Source: Spirodela intermedia (Eukaryota; Streptophyta; Magnoliopsida; Alismatales; Araceae). Taken from it: 64,000 nucleotides of DNA. The notes beneath the pieces are model-generated. The model did no database searches. It saw nothing but the letters and a program-made list of their open reading frames with translations, and was not told the origin of the DNA. Position numbers and translations under genes: made by a program. Below, one piece after another: positions 11,801 through 26,800 of the stretch. The DNA lies in assembly GCA_902729315.2 (NCBI GenBank), contig LR746278.1:250501-314500 (forward strand), read 5' to 3'. Position 1 is the stretch's first letter; the number at the start of each line of letters is the position of its first letter.

Positions 11801-14800
11801 TTTATAAAAATAAAATTTTGACCGATTAGGTGGATCATGTTGTGTATCTATTAACATCTTTATAGTCCATTCCATGCAATTTATGTATAACTATTTATCA
11901 AGCTTTCCTAGTTTTTCAAATGTCTGGGAACTTTGAACATGATTGATGGTCTTATTTAAACAATAAATATATATCTCCAACTAGTACGAATTACTCTAAT
12001 AATTTTACATCGTAAAGTCCAATTATTAAATATTCCAGGCTTCCATTGTAAATCCAATTAGTCATGGATCGAGTAAACTATTGTATTTTAACAACGTGTT
12101 TTAGTTCACTCAATTAACGCAGAACTATCGTAGCATACCCCTTCATATCCATCCTGATTATCTCAGACTTTGGCTAGTGAGGAATATAAATGAGGCATTC
12201 ACAACCTAGGGAAAAAACATGACACTCTAATATTCAAAAACTTTCCATTAGTTTAAAAGTAATCGTCTATGAATGAAGAGAAAACCTGCATTTTCGCCAC
12301 AAGTTTAACTGGTCCTAAGCAATGTGGCACTATTATAACAGCAGCAATGTCAATAAAACGCTATTTCATTTTTTCCGAAAACACTGATCAGGGAAGAAAA
12401 ATTATTACCCTACAATTTGATCTTATCCGTACACATGAACTAATTTGTATGGATTACAAGAAATTTTATTTTTGCCAGAGCAACAAGAGGGAAATCGTGA
12501 AACGTTCTCTATGCCTTACAGCAAAGAATATAAGCACAGATACGCACAAAAAGGCAGAACGAAGTACCTTGTCACCTTACCAAGGATATGCCTACTCGCT
12601 GTAATGCGTGGATCACCGTTCAATAAATCAAAAATCTGAATAAAATGTTTCTGGAAAGAAAAAAATGATCATGTAAAAGTGTTAAGCACCCATCAGAAGA
12701 ACCTAATTCGCCATGCTTTTAAAAATGGCGGTCATGGCAATAGATCAAGCTACCAATTACCTATAAAAAATATTTAACTTCTTTATTTGCACATTTAAAT
12801 AAGTTTATTACGATTAATTGATGAAAAAAATAATAAACAAAAAATTACTATGACCATTCTCTAATGGTGAGAAAGTTGCATGGCGAAATAATTTCAGCAC
12901 GACTTGAGATAGAATAGTTAGCTGTTGTGCACTGACATATCTAATAGACATCTGATAAAGAGCATAGTATAAGGGCCTCACTTCTCTTTTATAGAGGAGA
13001 GACAATTCATAAATAAATTTCTTTTCCTTATTTTCTATATCTTGCTTCGTAGAGTAATCTTAGGATAAGGGTCTCATCAGTTTTCTGGCCTGTAATTTCC
13101 TCTAGAAGTTCTCCTCGGTGCTCCTCTCCTTTACTATCATACATGAAACTGCTAAGGCTTTAATCATAGCCGCACAGAACCACAACAGCAATTCTATCTT
13201 TTTCTGTGATTGGAGCCATCTTAAAGGATACACGGCCACTTGCTGGATTGCCCCTTTTTTGAGGATGATCATTATATTGCTATTCATTGAGTGATATCTT
13301 CCCTTGATATCATAGCCACCTTATAAATATGGTCACCCCCTTGTCTTTTTTACCCATATCATTCCTCTACAATTCTTTCACTGCTGGAGAGCTTCGCCCT
13401 CCCCATGCCGTAGCTTTTTGCTATTTTGCATCATGACTGGTCAGTCATTTCTTCAGTGGCAAGCATGCCTACAACATCTAGGGCTTTGTCAAAGTAATAC
13501 CTCTACACCACAACTACTATCTTCTACTCTGAGGTTCATCTAAAGCAACCACCGAACCATATGGCCTGGTCTGTAGATAAGGCATTGGAGCCAGCATTCT
13601 CATCGTCATCTAATGTAGATTTTTTCTTATTAATCTCAGCAACCTCATGACTTTATCCTTACCACGCTCAAAGGAGACTCCAGGCATATGATACGATTCC
13701 ACGACTAACCTACAAAAGGCATAAGAAAGGAGCACACGCACAGCACGTGAGTGAGACTATAAGTACAACACGAGAAGATGGGATATAGGGCAGCAAAGTT
13801 GGTATTCAGGAGAAGTGGGGGAACCCTCTCGAACATTGTTCCCCACTTTACTCTTCTTCTCCCTTTTCGTCTCTGTATCCGAGAAGGTAGTCCTCATTGT
13901 TTTGTCTCTTGCTGCTGGTGAGGGTTCATGGGTTCAATACAAAGTGTTCCATCTTTTCTGCTTGCCCAAATTCGATCCTACCCTTGAGGATCGTATCATT
14001 GGTATCAAAGCAGTGATCTTGCAACAATGGGCAATATGGCACCAAAGATATCAGACGCACATTTCTTTGAAGCCCTAGAAGCAGACAACAAGAACTTTCG
14101 AGCAGACCAAAGAAGGATGGTCGAAGACATGTAGAAAGCATGGGAATAATCCACAAATTTGATGTGTCAACTCTTACAAAACATGCAGCAATTTCAGCTG
14201 ACAGTATGTACAAGATTGGAGGCTTTGGAGAAAAAAGAACAGCCTCATCTGCAACCGACATCAAGCTACCGACCAGCACAACCGGAATCACAACACGAGG
14301 TACCACCTCTCTAGCCTCATCAAGAATATATTCCGAATGAAGCTACATCTGGTCATACAGTCATTACAGTACACCCAAAAAGAGAAAATACTAATATTCC
14401 CGGGGAACAATCCCAAAGCCTGGTCAAGATGTGCAGAGAGGTTCTTCACGCTAAACAAAGTACAAAAACAAGGCCAACTAGAATGGCAATGATGAAGCTC
14501 AAAGGCCTAGCATTGGAATGGTACTTATGGAAAGACGAAAGATATCCTTTCTATAACTGGCAGGAGTTCCGAATGCAATTGGGAAAATGCTTTGGCACTA
14601 CGGTAGAGAGAAACATATTCCACAAATTCTTGAATCTCTAACAAGATCAATTAGTCAAAGAATACTGGGGTGAGGACAAGCGTCTTTCTACATATCTACT
14701 GAAACTCCAAGATGTGGTCATGGAGAATACTTATATGAAGGGTTTAAACCTAGAGATTCAAGTAGAGCTAGCCCGTATGGGTCTAGTGGAACTACTGAAA

Positions 14801-17800
14801 ATTATGGATGTATCAATAGAAGCGGAACAATGCATTCGTACTCCTTGGGAAGCCTGGGAGAATATTTACTGAGATCTTCCCGGCAAGGTAACATTGCTTC
14901 CAGTAAATTCGCTGATAACTATTTACTTGCATGGTATAATGAATAGGAGAAGACTAAGCACCCAAATCCTCTCATAGAATGGAAGTCTGAGAGCAATTCC
15001 CCACCACAAGCAGCGAGGAGGGACAATAGGTACCGGAAATAGATCACGTTGACTGATGCGGAGTACCAAAGCCTCCATGAAAAAGGATTATGATTGTTAT
15101 TACGGTGAGGAAAAATTTGACCCAGGACACCATTACAAAAAACAACTAAAAATTATTATTGTTCATGAAGATGACTAGGGGACTTTTGAGGATATAATAC
15201 AGGATTTCAGGGATGAAGAGTCTCAACCAACAAAAGAAGGAGCAATGTTCACAGCACAAGTCTCCCTAAACTCGATGGTGGGACTCACGCAAGCAAAAAC
15301 CATGAAGATGAAAGGGACATTGCAAGGACAAGTGATCACCATCCTAATTGGCTCAAGTGCAATGCATAATTTCATATGCCCGGAGTTAGGTGCATGCCTC
15401 AAGGTACCTTACACAGAAACTATGAATTATGAAATCTCATGGGAAATGGAGAGGCCCTCCAGGGTAACAAATTTGTAGGGGTATTTTCATACAAGTCCAA
15501 GGCTTAGACATGATTGAGGGACGTTAATCATGAAGTTCGTGGTAAATGGCATGGTAAAAGTCCTCACAAGAGATTTGAAACTGTCCAAATCAAAACTCTC
15601 ACTAAAGATGTTGCAGAAAACTATTAGCAGACAGCCTACAATTCTCTTGGAGTTACATCAGATGCAACTACAACCCGAATTAGTGAGTACCACTAAGACC
15701 ACTGAAATTGAATCCAAATTCAAACAATTATTTTTATCTGTGTTTTCTCTTATAATCAGATTACTGCTAGAGCATGAGGTGGACCATTCCATCAACATTG
15801 TTCCTAGTAGCAGACCAGTGAACCTACATCCATATCGATATTCCTACTTCCAAAAGGATGAAATTAAAAAGCTGATACAAGAACTCTGAGTGACAAGATT
15901 TATTTAACCCTCACAAAGCCTTTATGCAAGCCCTATCATATTAGTGAAGAAAAAAGATGGGGGATGACGATTTTGTGTAGACTATTGTGCCCTAAATAAG
16001 GTAACAATCCCCAACATATATCCTATACCTATTGTGGATGAGTTGATCAATGAGTTGCAAGGTACGAATATCTTCTCTAAGCTGGATTTAAAGTCCGGAT
16101 ATTATCAAATTCGCATTAAGGCCTTCGACATCTAAAAGACTGCATTTAAAACCCATGATGGGTATTATAAATTTATCATCATGCCTTTCGGTCTCTCCAA
16201 TGCACCAGCTACCTTCCAATTGATTATGAATGAATTGTTCCGGCCCTTTCTAAAGAAATTTGTACTCATATTTTTTGATGATCTTTTAGTGTACAGCCAA
16301 AATCCACAAGATCACGAAGAACATTTGACACAGATCTTTAATGTCCTATCTAAGAACAGCGTCCATATCAATGTCAACAAGTGCAAATTTGCCCAACCTT
16401 GCATTGAATATCTAGGCCACTGAATTTCTGCCGAAGGTGTGGCAGCAAACAAAGGAAAGATCTCAACCATGATCAATTGGCCTCCCCCAAAGAATATTAG
16501 AGAGTTAAGGGAATTTTTGGGCCTCACGAGTATTACTAGAAATTTGTGGCCAACTATGCCTCGATTGCTTGGCCCCTAACCCAATTACTCAAGAAGAACT
16601 CCTACACATGGAATCCGTCCTCTCAAGCCACATTCCTCCAACTCAAAGAGAAAATGACTTCTACACCTGTTCTTGTTTTACCAGATTTTTCATTACCTTT
16701 TATTCTTGAAACAGATGTATCAGGCCATAGAGAAGGTGGGGTACTGATGCAGACAAGAAGACCAGTTTCTTTCCACTGGTCAAGTTCTTCCATATAAACA
16801 TCAACTTGAATCAGCTTGCGAAAGGGAATTTATCGCCATTATCAAAGCAGTGCACAAATGGTAACACTATTTATTTCACATGCCTTTCATCATTCAAACG
16901 GACCAATATAATCTGAAATATCTTATTGAACAGCGGTATGTCCATCTCCAATATCACAAATGGCTCATTAAATTGTTGGGATTCAATTTTATTATCAAGT
17001 ACAAGGAGGGACAACTTAATAATATGACTAATGCCTTGTCCCGAGCACCTCACATGAGGGACCTGAGGATGACTTCAATCTCCCAACCCATCTACTAGAT
17101 CTAGTTATCGTCTAATAGAAAGTGTCGCGAAATACCACACTCTATCATATTGTGGAATTATTGACCAAAGGAAATCGGAAATACCTCATTTCTCTCTACA
17201 CTATGGCATATTGCTATACAAAAACAAGTTGGTATTACCATCTGATTCATCCTTAATACCAATACTAAAAGAAGCCCATGATTCACCAATAGGAGGCCAT
17301 AAAGGTTTTTTGCGCACATACAAGAGACTTACTCAGACCATCTTTTGAAAGGTCTTCTTACCAAGTATGGACCAGTGGAAAATTTTGAAAGAGTATGTCA
17401 AAGGAACAAAATTTCATCCATATCTCTTGTAGGTTTATTGCAACCGTTGCCCATCCGTCACCAAGTATGGGAAGATCTTTTTATGAACTTTATAGAAGGC
17501 CTACCCAAATCTAATAGTTTTGACAGTATATTACTTGTGGTGGATCATCTCAATAAAAACAGCCACTTCATTCTGTTAAAACACCTATTTTCAACACCAC
17601 AAGTGGCACATACCTTTGCAAAAGAAGTGGTCTGTCTTTATGGCCTACTCAAATCCTTTGTTTCAGATCGTGACAAAGTATTCACTAATAATTTATGGTG
17701 CAAACTCTACAAGTTTTAAGGGATTCAACTCCAAATGTCATCATCCTATCACCCTTAGACTGATGGACAAACCGAAGTAGTAAATCTGTCATTAAATCTT

Positions 17801-20800
17801 CTCTAAGGTGTTTTGTATCAAACCGACTGAGGGATTGACAGTCCTAGCTGCATTTGGCAAAATTATCTTATAACACTACCTACCACTCCATTAAGACTGC
17901 TCCATATAAAGTGGTCTATAGTCGTGATATGGTCCTTATCCTTCACCCATCTCTACTGTGGACCAGCAACTACTGGAGCGAGACCAAATTCTAAACTTGT
18001 TGAAGCAACACTTGAGAAATTTTCAGTCTCAAATGAAACTCAAGGCAGATCGACACCTGGACCTATAGAGTTTCATGTCAAGGATCAGGTATTCCTATGA
18101 CTTCGCCCCTACAAAATGAAATCTCTAGCAAGAAAAGTGAATGAGAAATTCTCCCCGAAGTTCTTTGGCTCATACAAGATCATCTCCTGCGTGAGACAAA
18201 CAGCATACAAGTTGGATCTACCACCGTCATCATCAATCCATCTTGTGTTCCATACCTCTCAACTACGGCGAGCGTTAGCAACAACAAATCTTTCCCAACA
18301 ACTTCCACCTTCACTAAGCTCAGACATTGAATGGTAGGTCCAACCTCAATCAATTCTAGGGCTGCGAATGACCCCTGCAGGCCCAAAAGTACTAGTGAAA
18401 TGGAATAAGCTACCAGATCACGAATCTTCATGGGAACTGGCCTACAACCTCACACGTCAATTTCCAAAATTTTACCTTTAGGATCAGGTGAATCTGACAA
18501 AGGGGAGTAATGATACAATTCCACTACTAACCTACAAAAGGTGTAAGAAAGGAGCACGCGCGCAGCACATGAGCGAGACTATAAGTATAGCACAAGAAGA
18601 TGGGATTTAGGGCGGCAAAGTTGGTATTCAGGTGAGGTGGGGGAACCCTCTTGAACATTGTTCCCCACTTTACTCTTCTTCTCCCTTTTCGTCTCTATAC
18701 CTGGGAAGGTCGTCCTTCCTATCATTTTGTCTCTCGCCGCTGGAGAGGGTTCATGGGTTCAATACAAAGTATTACATCTTTTTGAGGATCGTATCAGCAT
18801 ACTATCCCAAACCTCAATCAAGTCGTTATGCCACTCACTATTTTGAGGCACGATTATGTTCAAAAGGGTACACATAATTAAAACTTTAGAAACTGGCTAA
18901 AGAAAGAGGAAACTCATTGGATAAGGTTTATCAAAAAAAATGCACAAAAATTATAGATTGTGGAATCTGCATGTGATAGTAAGATCCGTAGACATATAAG
19001 TTGCTCACTTCAGACCCTACTAAAATTAACAGACGCTTATTTTCTCTAGTGTTTTGCTTACATGCAGAAAAATGAACGGTAATACATGCCTTTCAGAAAA
19101 ATGGAGTGCATAAAAAATTGAAAAGGAATGAATTTCATCTAATATCACATACCAGAGCAAGCACATCTTCTAAACCATTGAGGTTATGGATGACCTTTAC
19201 GAGAATGGAGAGTAAACTGTCCATTTCATTCCCTGTTAAACTTTGATTTTCTGCTCGCTTCACGACACCATCTAAAACAAAAGAGACAGAACTATCCTGA
19301 AACAGCAAAGGCATGATAAACAGAAAATGGCAGTGAATATTTAACATCTGTTTCAAGGAAAATAACATTGAAGCAATAGGCATTATCATGAAAACTTTAC
19401 CAAAAGGAAGAAGACAATACCAACTAACGCCCAATACCAATAGATGGGAATGCACATGAATTATTTAAAGCATATAATGAGACATTTGTTCATTAATGAC
19501 TAGAAAAACAACATCGAATATCTATCAGAAATTATGTCTAGTAACACATAGGTTATAACTAAGAGGTGGCTCACTCTGTTGAAGTAAACAAATCTAACCT
19601 CTACAATCATAGTGAAGAGTATACGCAAAAGCATTTTGTACCAGAGAAGTGCAATGGATTTCATATGGTCAAGTAATGTACTCCATCTTCATATAAACTT
19701 ATCGATTTACTTCATTCTCTTGTTCACTTTTAATGTTATCCATACACAGACACCAAAATATTCAGACAGATTAAAGATTTCGCTCAAGATATAAAGATCC
19801 ATAAACAAAAATTTAATAAAACATTTAGACCCATAACCTCCCTAAAACCCCAGAAGTTTTAGTGGTGTGGTTACATATCTGCATAGGTTTTCAGGGTAAT
19901 GATAGGGCACCCCAACAACCATATAGTCAATCTTGGACTACACAAAGAACTAGATGGTCGTGAAATAAATAATACTTCTTGACCTCATGCCAAAGCAAAA
20001 AGTAAAACCTTGATTCATAAGGAATAAAGAATAAAAAATGAAATAATTTAAAAGGAACTAGCAATACCACTGTATTTTGAAGGATAATTTCAAAGTAAGC
20101 ATCCAAGACGATCAAATATTCAGCAAGACCATCATACTGAGAAACAACCTGCGATGTTTCATATGATACAGTCAACTCCTCGTAGCCATCAAAGGGAAAT
20201 ATTATGCTACAAGAAGGCAATCATACATTGTTTTAATCAGTAGGGTCAACTAGAGACTTTGCCATTTAAATTGCCAAAATGACAAAGGTTACATAGATAT
20301 TATGCATTGATGGTGTCACATAAGTCCGAACAACTAAATCATAGAGTCTAACATGTAATACATTTAGTAAGGACGGCAAAAAATATTAACTTTTCTAGAC
20401 AGAAAAAAAGAGCATCATTAAATAGAGAAATAGTTTTGCCATGATATAAGATCACCTTAAAAGATGAAACTGATACCCAGATGATGAGTAATCCCCAAGA
20501 GAGTTATTCTGATGATGAACTTTCTTGATGAATATATTTTACAATGTTGATAAGGGATAAGAAAGACGATATATAAGCATTTTAACATATGTATGGGTGA
20601 GAGTGACGATTACACCAGCTATTCAAACAACAATTATTAGGTATTCAAGCGAGCTATTCCCACTTTATGCTAAGCAGCAAAGATTCGTAGAATATAGAAT
20701 CTTCCAGATGCTTTTTGTAAAATGTAGATTCGTACATATGTGCTTACAGAAAAGTTTGCAATGCGAAAGTTAAAGTGTCGAAGTGATTTTCCCATGTTAT

Positions 20801-23800
20801 TTTTTTGGAAAGAAAATCCTAGTATCTAGACTAAAGCATGCTCTTGTTGCTACTACGAATGGAATAGCTTCACATCAACACCAATAACTAGTTTAAATAA
20901 GAAGAATACAGCATAATGAACCAATATAAGTCCAAACAAAAACGAATTGAAAACAACATTCTGTAAGTGCAATCTTCTACAGGAATTATCACAGTCAACT
21001 CTTCAGTAGCATAAAAATCACAAAACACTCCACGGATGTCGGTTATTTCAAGTGCATGTGCAAAGTAGTTATAGTATATCAAGACATAGATGTAAACAAA
21101 GCAGGAAAAGGGAGATTCGGAGATGTGACGTTAATACTTGGAGGACTTTCTTTACAATAATGTCTGAGTGGTTGACAGAGAGTTGGCTTTCACTAAGTTT
21201 GAGGCCAAGCAACCTGAAATTCAAATGCTGCAAACAACAGTCAATGTTGGCAATGAAGGAACCACATTTATCACAACAACTAAGCACTGCAAAACAAAAT
21301 CGTATACATTCGTTTAACAGTATACCTGTTCAAATGAGATATCACTACTGCACTTAATAAGCTCTAAAAGCTCCAAGGCGTTTATGAGAACAATATTTCC
21401 CGGAAGCTCCTTCAGAAGATAATGAAGTACTACTGACAAACATGGAGTTATCTCATTTGACTGGGAAATATTTTTGCTTAATCCGAATTTGATAAGAATG
21501 TCTTGGGCATTCTACATCCAACATGCAATCTGCATTAGTCGAGCTAATTTTTTATTTTCAAAACATGGATAACTAAGTAAATTAATCAATTTATAAAAAT
21601 AGCTCCATCTACTGATAAGAGTAAAACAAGCAAAAAGTCATTCAATACATGTTTCTCAGCCTTTAACATGACTTTCATAATCCACTCTATAGCAGGTTCC
21701 AACAAGGATATGAGCAATCTCTTGTTCCCACCAAGATTACTACCAGTTATTTCTTTCTCAATAATGATCCTCCTTAATGAGATGCTGATATCATTGATGG
21801 AAATCACCAGGTACCCTGCCAAAGTATGACGCGATAATGTTATGCAGGCGGAATAATGAGAATTAAATAGACAAACCAAGCCATCTGTTTGTAATTTAAA
21901 ATGATTATGAAAATCCATGCATGACAGCCTAAAACATAAAAAAGACGAAACAAATAACTTTCAGTAAGAATGAAAATATTTCCAAGGGTTGATGGTTCTT
22001 GTCGGGAGGTACATAAATACTATCTCAGATTCATAAAGAAGTTATTGATGTAGAAAATCTTGAATTAGAATTCGTGCATCAAGGCACAAGTGATGATACT
22101 TCACTGCAGATGATTTTTAAAGATCACATAAACTAGTTTTACTTGCAGACTCTGTAGGTATAACGAGCACTGGGTATACTCTATAGGTCCAACAAGTGCT
22201 TGGTCTAACACACAGACTCCGAAGGTATAACAAGTGCTCAGTAAGAAATCTCTTTGTTAAACAACAGCCTTTCCATTTGCCTTTCCGAAGACAATAAATT
22301 GAATGCTTTGGATCACTAAAATTCTAAGTTGACTAGGAGCAATAAATGACAAATTTGTGCCGCACGAGTGATCCTAGACACTTCAGTAACGTGATTCACC
22401 AGAAAATTAATGTAAGAAAGATAATGGAAAATTTTAGCAGCAAATTATGCATTAAGAAAACTTATCAGGAGCAATTTCATTATTGTCATTATGATGTTAC
22501 GAAGAGGCAGTACATGCCTGATATGGAATTATGCTAAAGTTAATTCTCCGAGGAACAATTTTATAGTTAATTATACAAACGGACTCCTTTGAAATAGTAT
22601 CATGTATTCGGAGCAAGCACAAATTTAGCCAGTAGAAGGAAACTCTGATCTTATGTTGACAACACATCAGGAGGTGTATTCCACATCCGAGAGTAGACTT
22701 GCTGAGGTCTATAAAATTTAAATTACTACGACCACCATGCATAAAACGCAATGAGTCGCAGCTTGTCCACAATAGCTAGGTTACTGAATGTTGTCAGAAA
22801 AACATCTGGATATTGGCATTGGTCACTGCCAATGCATTTATTCACGTTGAATATCGACTAGCATTGTGAATGGTTTCAAACACCAACAGATTTTCAGCAA
22901 ATCAAAGCCACCCATCAAGGATCCATGACCAAAGAATTTCGCCTATTCCTCATCATAAAAGTTAAAGCAGTCAGATTTCCTGTAAATAAATGAGTTTTCA
23001 ACTTCTTTCAAACCCAAGGAACATGCAGACCTACTGGTCCAAAAACGAGAATGCCAAGCTCAGGGAAATTTGAAATTAGTGTCGAGATCTTCAACGAAAA
23101 ACATGATTCTCTGTCGCTAGGTTCAACTATTTTAACGAAAGTAATATACACCAATGAGTATAATCCCATTACATTCTTCAAGTAAAAACAAGGCTATCTA
23201 ACACGTTGAAAATTTTGCCAATCACGAAGTTGATATAATCATATAAACAGTCACGAATTTCCCATCAGTTTAGATACGATCATTCATCATACTTTTGAAC
23301 AAAGATGTTTTTAATGCACTGTAGTCCCTCCTTGTGTAGGCATTTCTTTTATATATTTTTTACCCCTTTCTTTTTGTTTATGTACTTTCAATTTAGTATT
23401 AAATGAGAGATACATGAAAGCATTGACAAATCTTATCATAATCATCCAAAAGCAGCTAGTTCAGAACCCTAGAAACACCAAATATCGAGTATAACAGGCA
23501 ATCTGGCCCAACAATAATATGCCAGTTTTGTTGAGAGAATTTTTTTTGGCTTCACAAGCATTAAAATACATGGAAAAAATATAAATTATTTATCAGGTTT
23601 AAAAAGGAACTTCCATTTGCATTTGCCTATTCGGATGTACCTACGTCACCAGGATCCAGACTCTGAACACAGTGAACCATATATAAATGACAGTAAGCAG
23701 ATGTCACAGGATCTGCTAATCCTCTCATCATCATAGTCAGTCGCCTGAGGTAGGATGACGGGTTTTCCTCCAGGAAGCGCCAACAACGCAAAATGGCAAG

Positions 23801-26800
23801 TTCCAGATATCTGAAGAATCATTTATATCAAATGAATGGTCGTAAAAAGTTAGACAAAAGACAACAAATTCAGACTTCAAGCATTAGAAGATGAAAGTAT
23901 CTAGGAAAGCACTATGGGGAAAAAGAAAATTTGAATTTTATCAGTAAAAATGTGATCTCATGGAATAAATTCCACCAGCTCTGAAGTAGCACAACATCAA
24001 TACTAGGGAACTAGAACAAACATTCCACTGGTAGATATTGAAAGATAATAAAAAATGAATCATTGGGATGAAAAAGGTGTAACGAGGAGTAAACTAATTC
24101 AAGTATAAATGTTTTCAACCCCAGTGGATCTCATCAATAATGTTATCAAATGAATTATCATCATCATTCTTTGATAGCCTAGGTGGCAACGTCTCCCCTG
24201 TACAATCAAAATCAGCAAAAGGATACAATACCTCATAAATTGTCTCCATGGCATTTGAGCCCCTTCTTTGACTGATATATATCTACTACTAATACGTTGA
24301 TCTTGTTAAAATTATTTGGCCATTCAACTCATTTAGTAGTAATTTCACCTACTACGAAATCCTTGTCATCTCTTAAGTAAATGAGATTAGTAGGAAAACA
24401 TTAAGGACATTCCCTTATTAAATATATATTTCAATATTTTGTTGCACTGTTGTAGTACACTTTATTTTACACAAGTCGGAATACACATTATCTCATACGA
24501 TTGCACAAACTGAGTCCAATTTTTGTCGCATTAATAGCAAATATTAAGACAAAATCCTAATAGTACCTGTCCTTTAATTTAGAAGTTCACTGACCTCAAT
24601 TGTTTGATTAACTAGTAATAAGTGATATTTACAATTTCAGACGAAAGCACAATGAATTGAACAATTGTTCCAATTCATCAAGGATAATCTTATTGCTATT
24701 TTAACTTGCTGAATTTTTAAACAACCAGAACTCTTGACGAATTATATCCCCTCGCAGTCATCTTCCCAAAAAATCCACTTAAATCAAGCATGTTCCTCAT
24801 TAACATATCCAAAGCAATAAAACATGTGGAAATTGAGTAAAAAATTGATCACCAATCATCATCTTTATTGTATCTCCCTCTCAATATACTATGCATAGTT
24901 GTACAGATCCTTTACATCAGTTTCAAGGCCCTGATGAGAAGGTAATCAAAATGTCTGTTGGAGTACCTCAAATTATTGTACCTCACGTCTCTCTTTATTG
25001 TCTCACGCGTAATGTGTCATGTTTTTTCTTTTCTGAGTTCTGGTGTCTAGAACCTTTTGAGAGGGTCAGATATAAATACTAGAACCCCGCCGTGGGTTGT
25101 AACATGGAAAAAAACATTATTCTTCATTCTCGAATTCAACCTCCATCCATCTTGGGCGAATGGATACCTTCTCAAGTGCATGAAGAAAGTGAATGAGGAT
25201 TGGCATGGTATCAAAGTCAATCAAGGTGTGATTGCTCCTTTTTTATCTTTCTCTCTGTGTGGGAGATTTATTTTTTTGTGTACCCTTTCTTGAGGACGTC
25301 TGGTCATTGATGACAAAACCAACTTGTGCACCTCTTCTTGTTTCTTTTCTTAAGCTTATGTCAGAAGTAGGCGACATGCCTTGATGGATTCTAATTCTGG
25401 AACATCAAGACTGGTGGTAGAACTCCCTGATATGCACAAGAAATTCAAGTTAACTGGTTATAACCTAATCTAGTGGTCCGAATACATTAGGGAAGTTTTG
25501 ATTGGGTGAAGGATGTTACATCATCTGGAGGATATGAAATAATACCACTCGTCACGTCAATTTTGGAGGTGGCAGAAGGAGGATACCTTGATAAAGACTT
25601 GGATATGGAGAACTATAATTCCCCAACTTAGTCAGGTTTTTTTTCATGGCTATTGCCAAGGACTTAGGGGAGACATTTCAGACCAAAATCCTTGAAGAAA
25701 AATAACGAGTCACACATATGAATTGGAGACAAATCTCTCTCTATTGCTCAAGGATCCAAGTCAGTAATGGAATATGCTGGGGAATTGAAAAACCTACGAC
25801 AAAAACTTGATTATTATCTCAATCTTGAGACTGAAAATCCTAGTGAACTTGTTATTCTGCAAAATTTCATATAAAAGCGACCTATCTTTAAATTTCTTAC
25901 TAGATTAAACCTTGTGTTTGATAATGTCGAACAGTAAATTTTAGGACATGAGAGGAGATCAGACCATGATGAGGTGATCTCAATTGTTCTAAATGAAGAA
26001 AGCCATCGAAAGTTGATTTAACCAAATTGTTTAAGATACCCTAAAGGTCTAAGTTCATAATATAATTAAAAAGCTAGAGAAGGTAGTGAGGCATACATGC
26101 GAGGAAGAAGCTCATGTATGGAACCAATTTTGGCAAACCAATTATAGCATAACTCTTTGGCATCAAAAGAAACATCTCCAGGCACAAAGTCATCTGAAAT
26201 CAAGAAGAAACATAATTATAAAGTAATCATGTGAACATGAATAATGTTAGAATAGTGATATTGGGTTACATGTGGGAATAAGGTTATTAGGCTTACTAAG
26301 TCTAATTACCTATTGGTATCGGATCGAACCACTTATACCCGGCACACAATCCGATAGTCAGGAATCATGTATTAAAGGGTCACGAACCTAACCCTAAAGT
26401 AATGAAGTTCTTTTCTTCTCTCTCTCTCTCACTTTCTGGCGGCTCTCCTGCTGGTTCCAGTGGCTGTGCCCTAGCCCAAGGCGGGAGGAGCTCCGACAAA
26501 TAAATAGTAAAATTTAGATCTATAATCAATGTCCCTATGACTATAGATGTGAGTTTTAATCATTTCCAGACAATAAAATTGACAACTGAGGTAAAGATTT
26601 TAATTAGAGTAGATATAATTAGACCCCTGGGTACACATGATTCCTCCCATGTTGTTCACTATAATATTCATTGACCAGAGGTCTAAAGTGCCTCGGAGCA
26701 TCATCCGCGTACTCTCTCCCTCAATAAAGATTATCTTGACTCTCCCAACAAGAGGAAGCATGGTGGGGAACTAACTATCCAAACATAACAGCAGCATGGA

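Larger units (their letters stand above)
13689..18796 (+). mobile_element. Ty3/gypsy LTR retrotransposon, full-length but decayed, chromodomain-like 3' end
   Basis: A 5.1-kb element is inserted antisense in VPS35L intron 13. It has 5-base target duplications GCATA at 13684-13688 and 18797-18801. The LTRs (13689-13998 and 18511-18796) begin TGATAC and end GTATCA. The primer site TGGTATCAAAGCA (from 14000) matches initiator tRNA-Met, and the purine tract AAAGGGGAG ends just before 18511. The internal order is gag (about 14400-15000), protease (about 15300-15450), reverse transcriptase (15790-16450), RNase H (16680-17070), integrase (17100-17800) and a chromodomain-like end (18330-18480). This order is that of Ty3/gypsy chromoviruses. 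Many in-frame stops and frameshifts interrupt it. The protease active-site Asp is replaced by Gly in [12 protein letters not shown], and the first integrase Asp appears as Asn in [13 protein letters not shown]. It cannot move on its own. Confidence 0.92.
12651..19152. other. VPS35L intron 13, enlarged by a retrotransposon
   Basis: This 6.5-kb intron separates exons 14 and 13 of VPS35L as read on the plus strand. The gypsy element at 13689-18796 makes up most of it. The flanks 12651-13683 and 18802-19152 are AT-rich and hold nothing recognised. The stretch 13000-13680 is slightly richer in GC with broken minus-strand frames and may be part of another old element, which I could not identify. 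Confidence 0.7.

Noticed and set aside
20888-21082. A minus-strand frame between VPS35L exons 11 and 12
   Set aside because: Exons 11 and 12 join directly in phase and match the protein family without an insertion.
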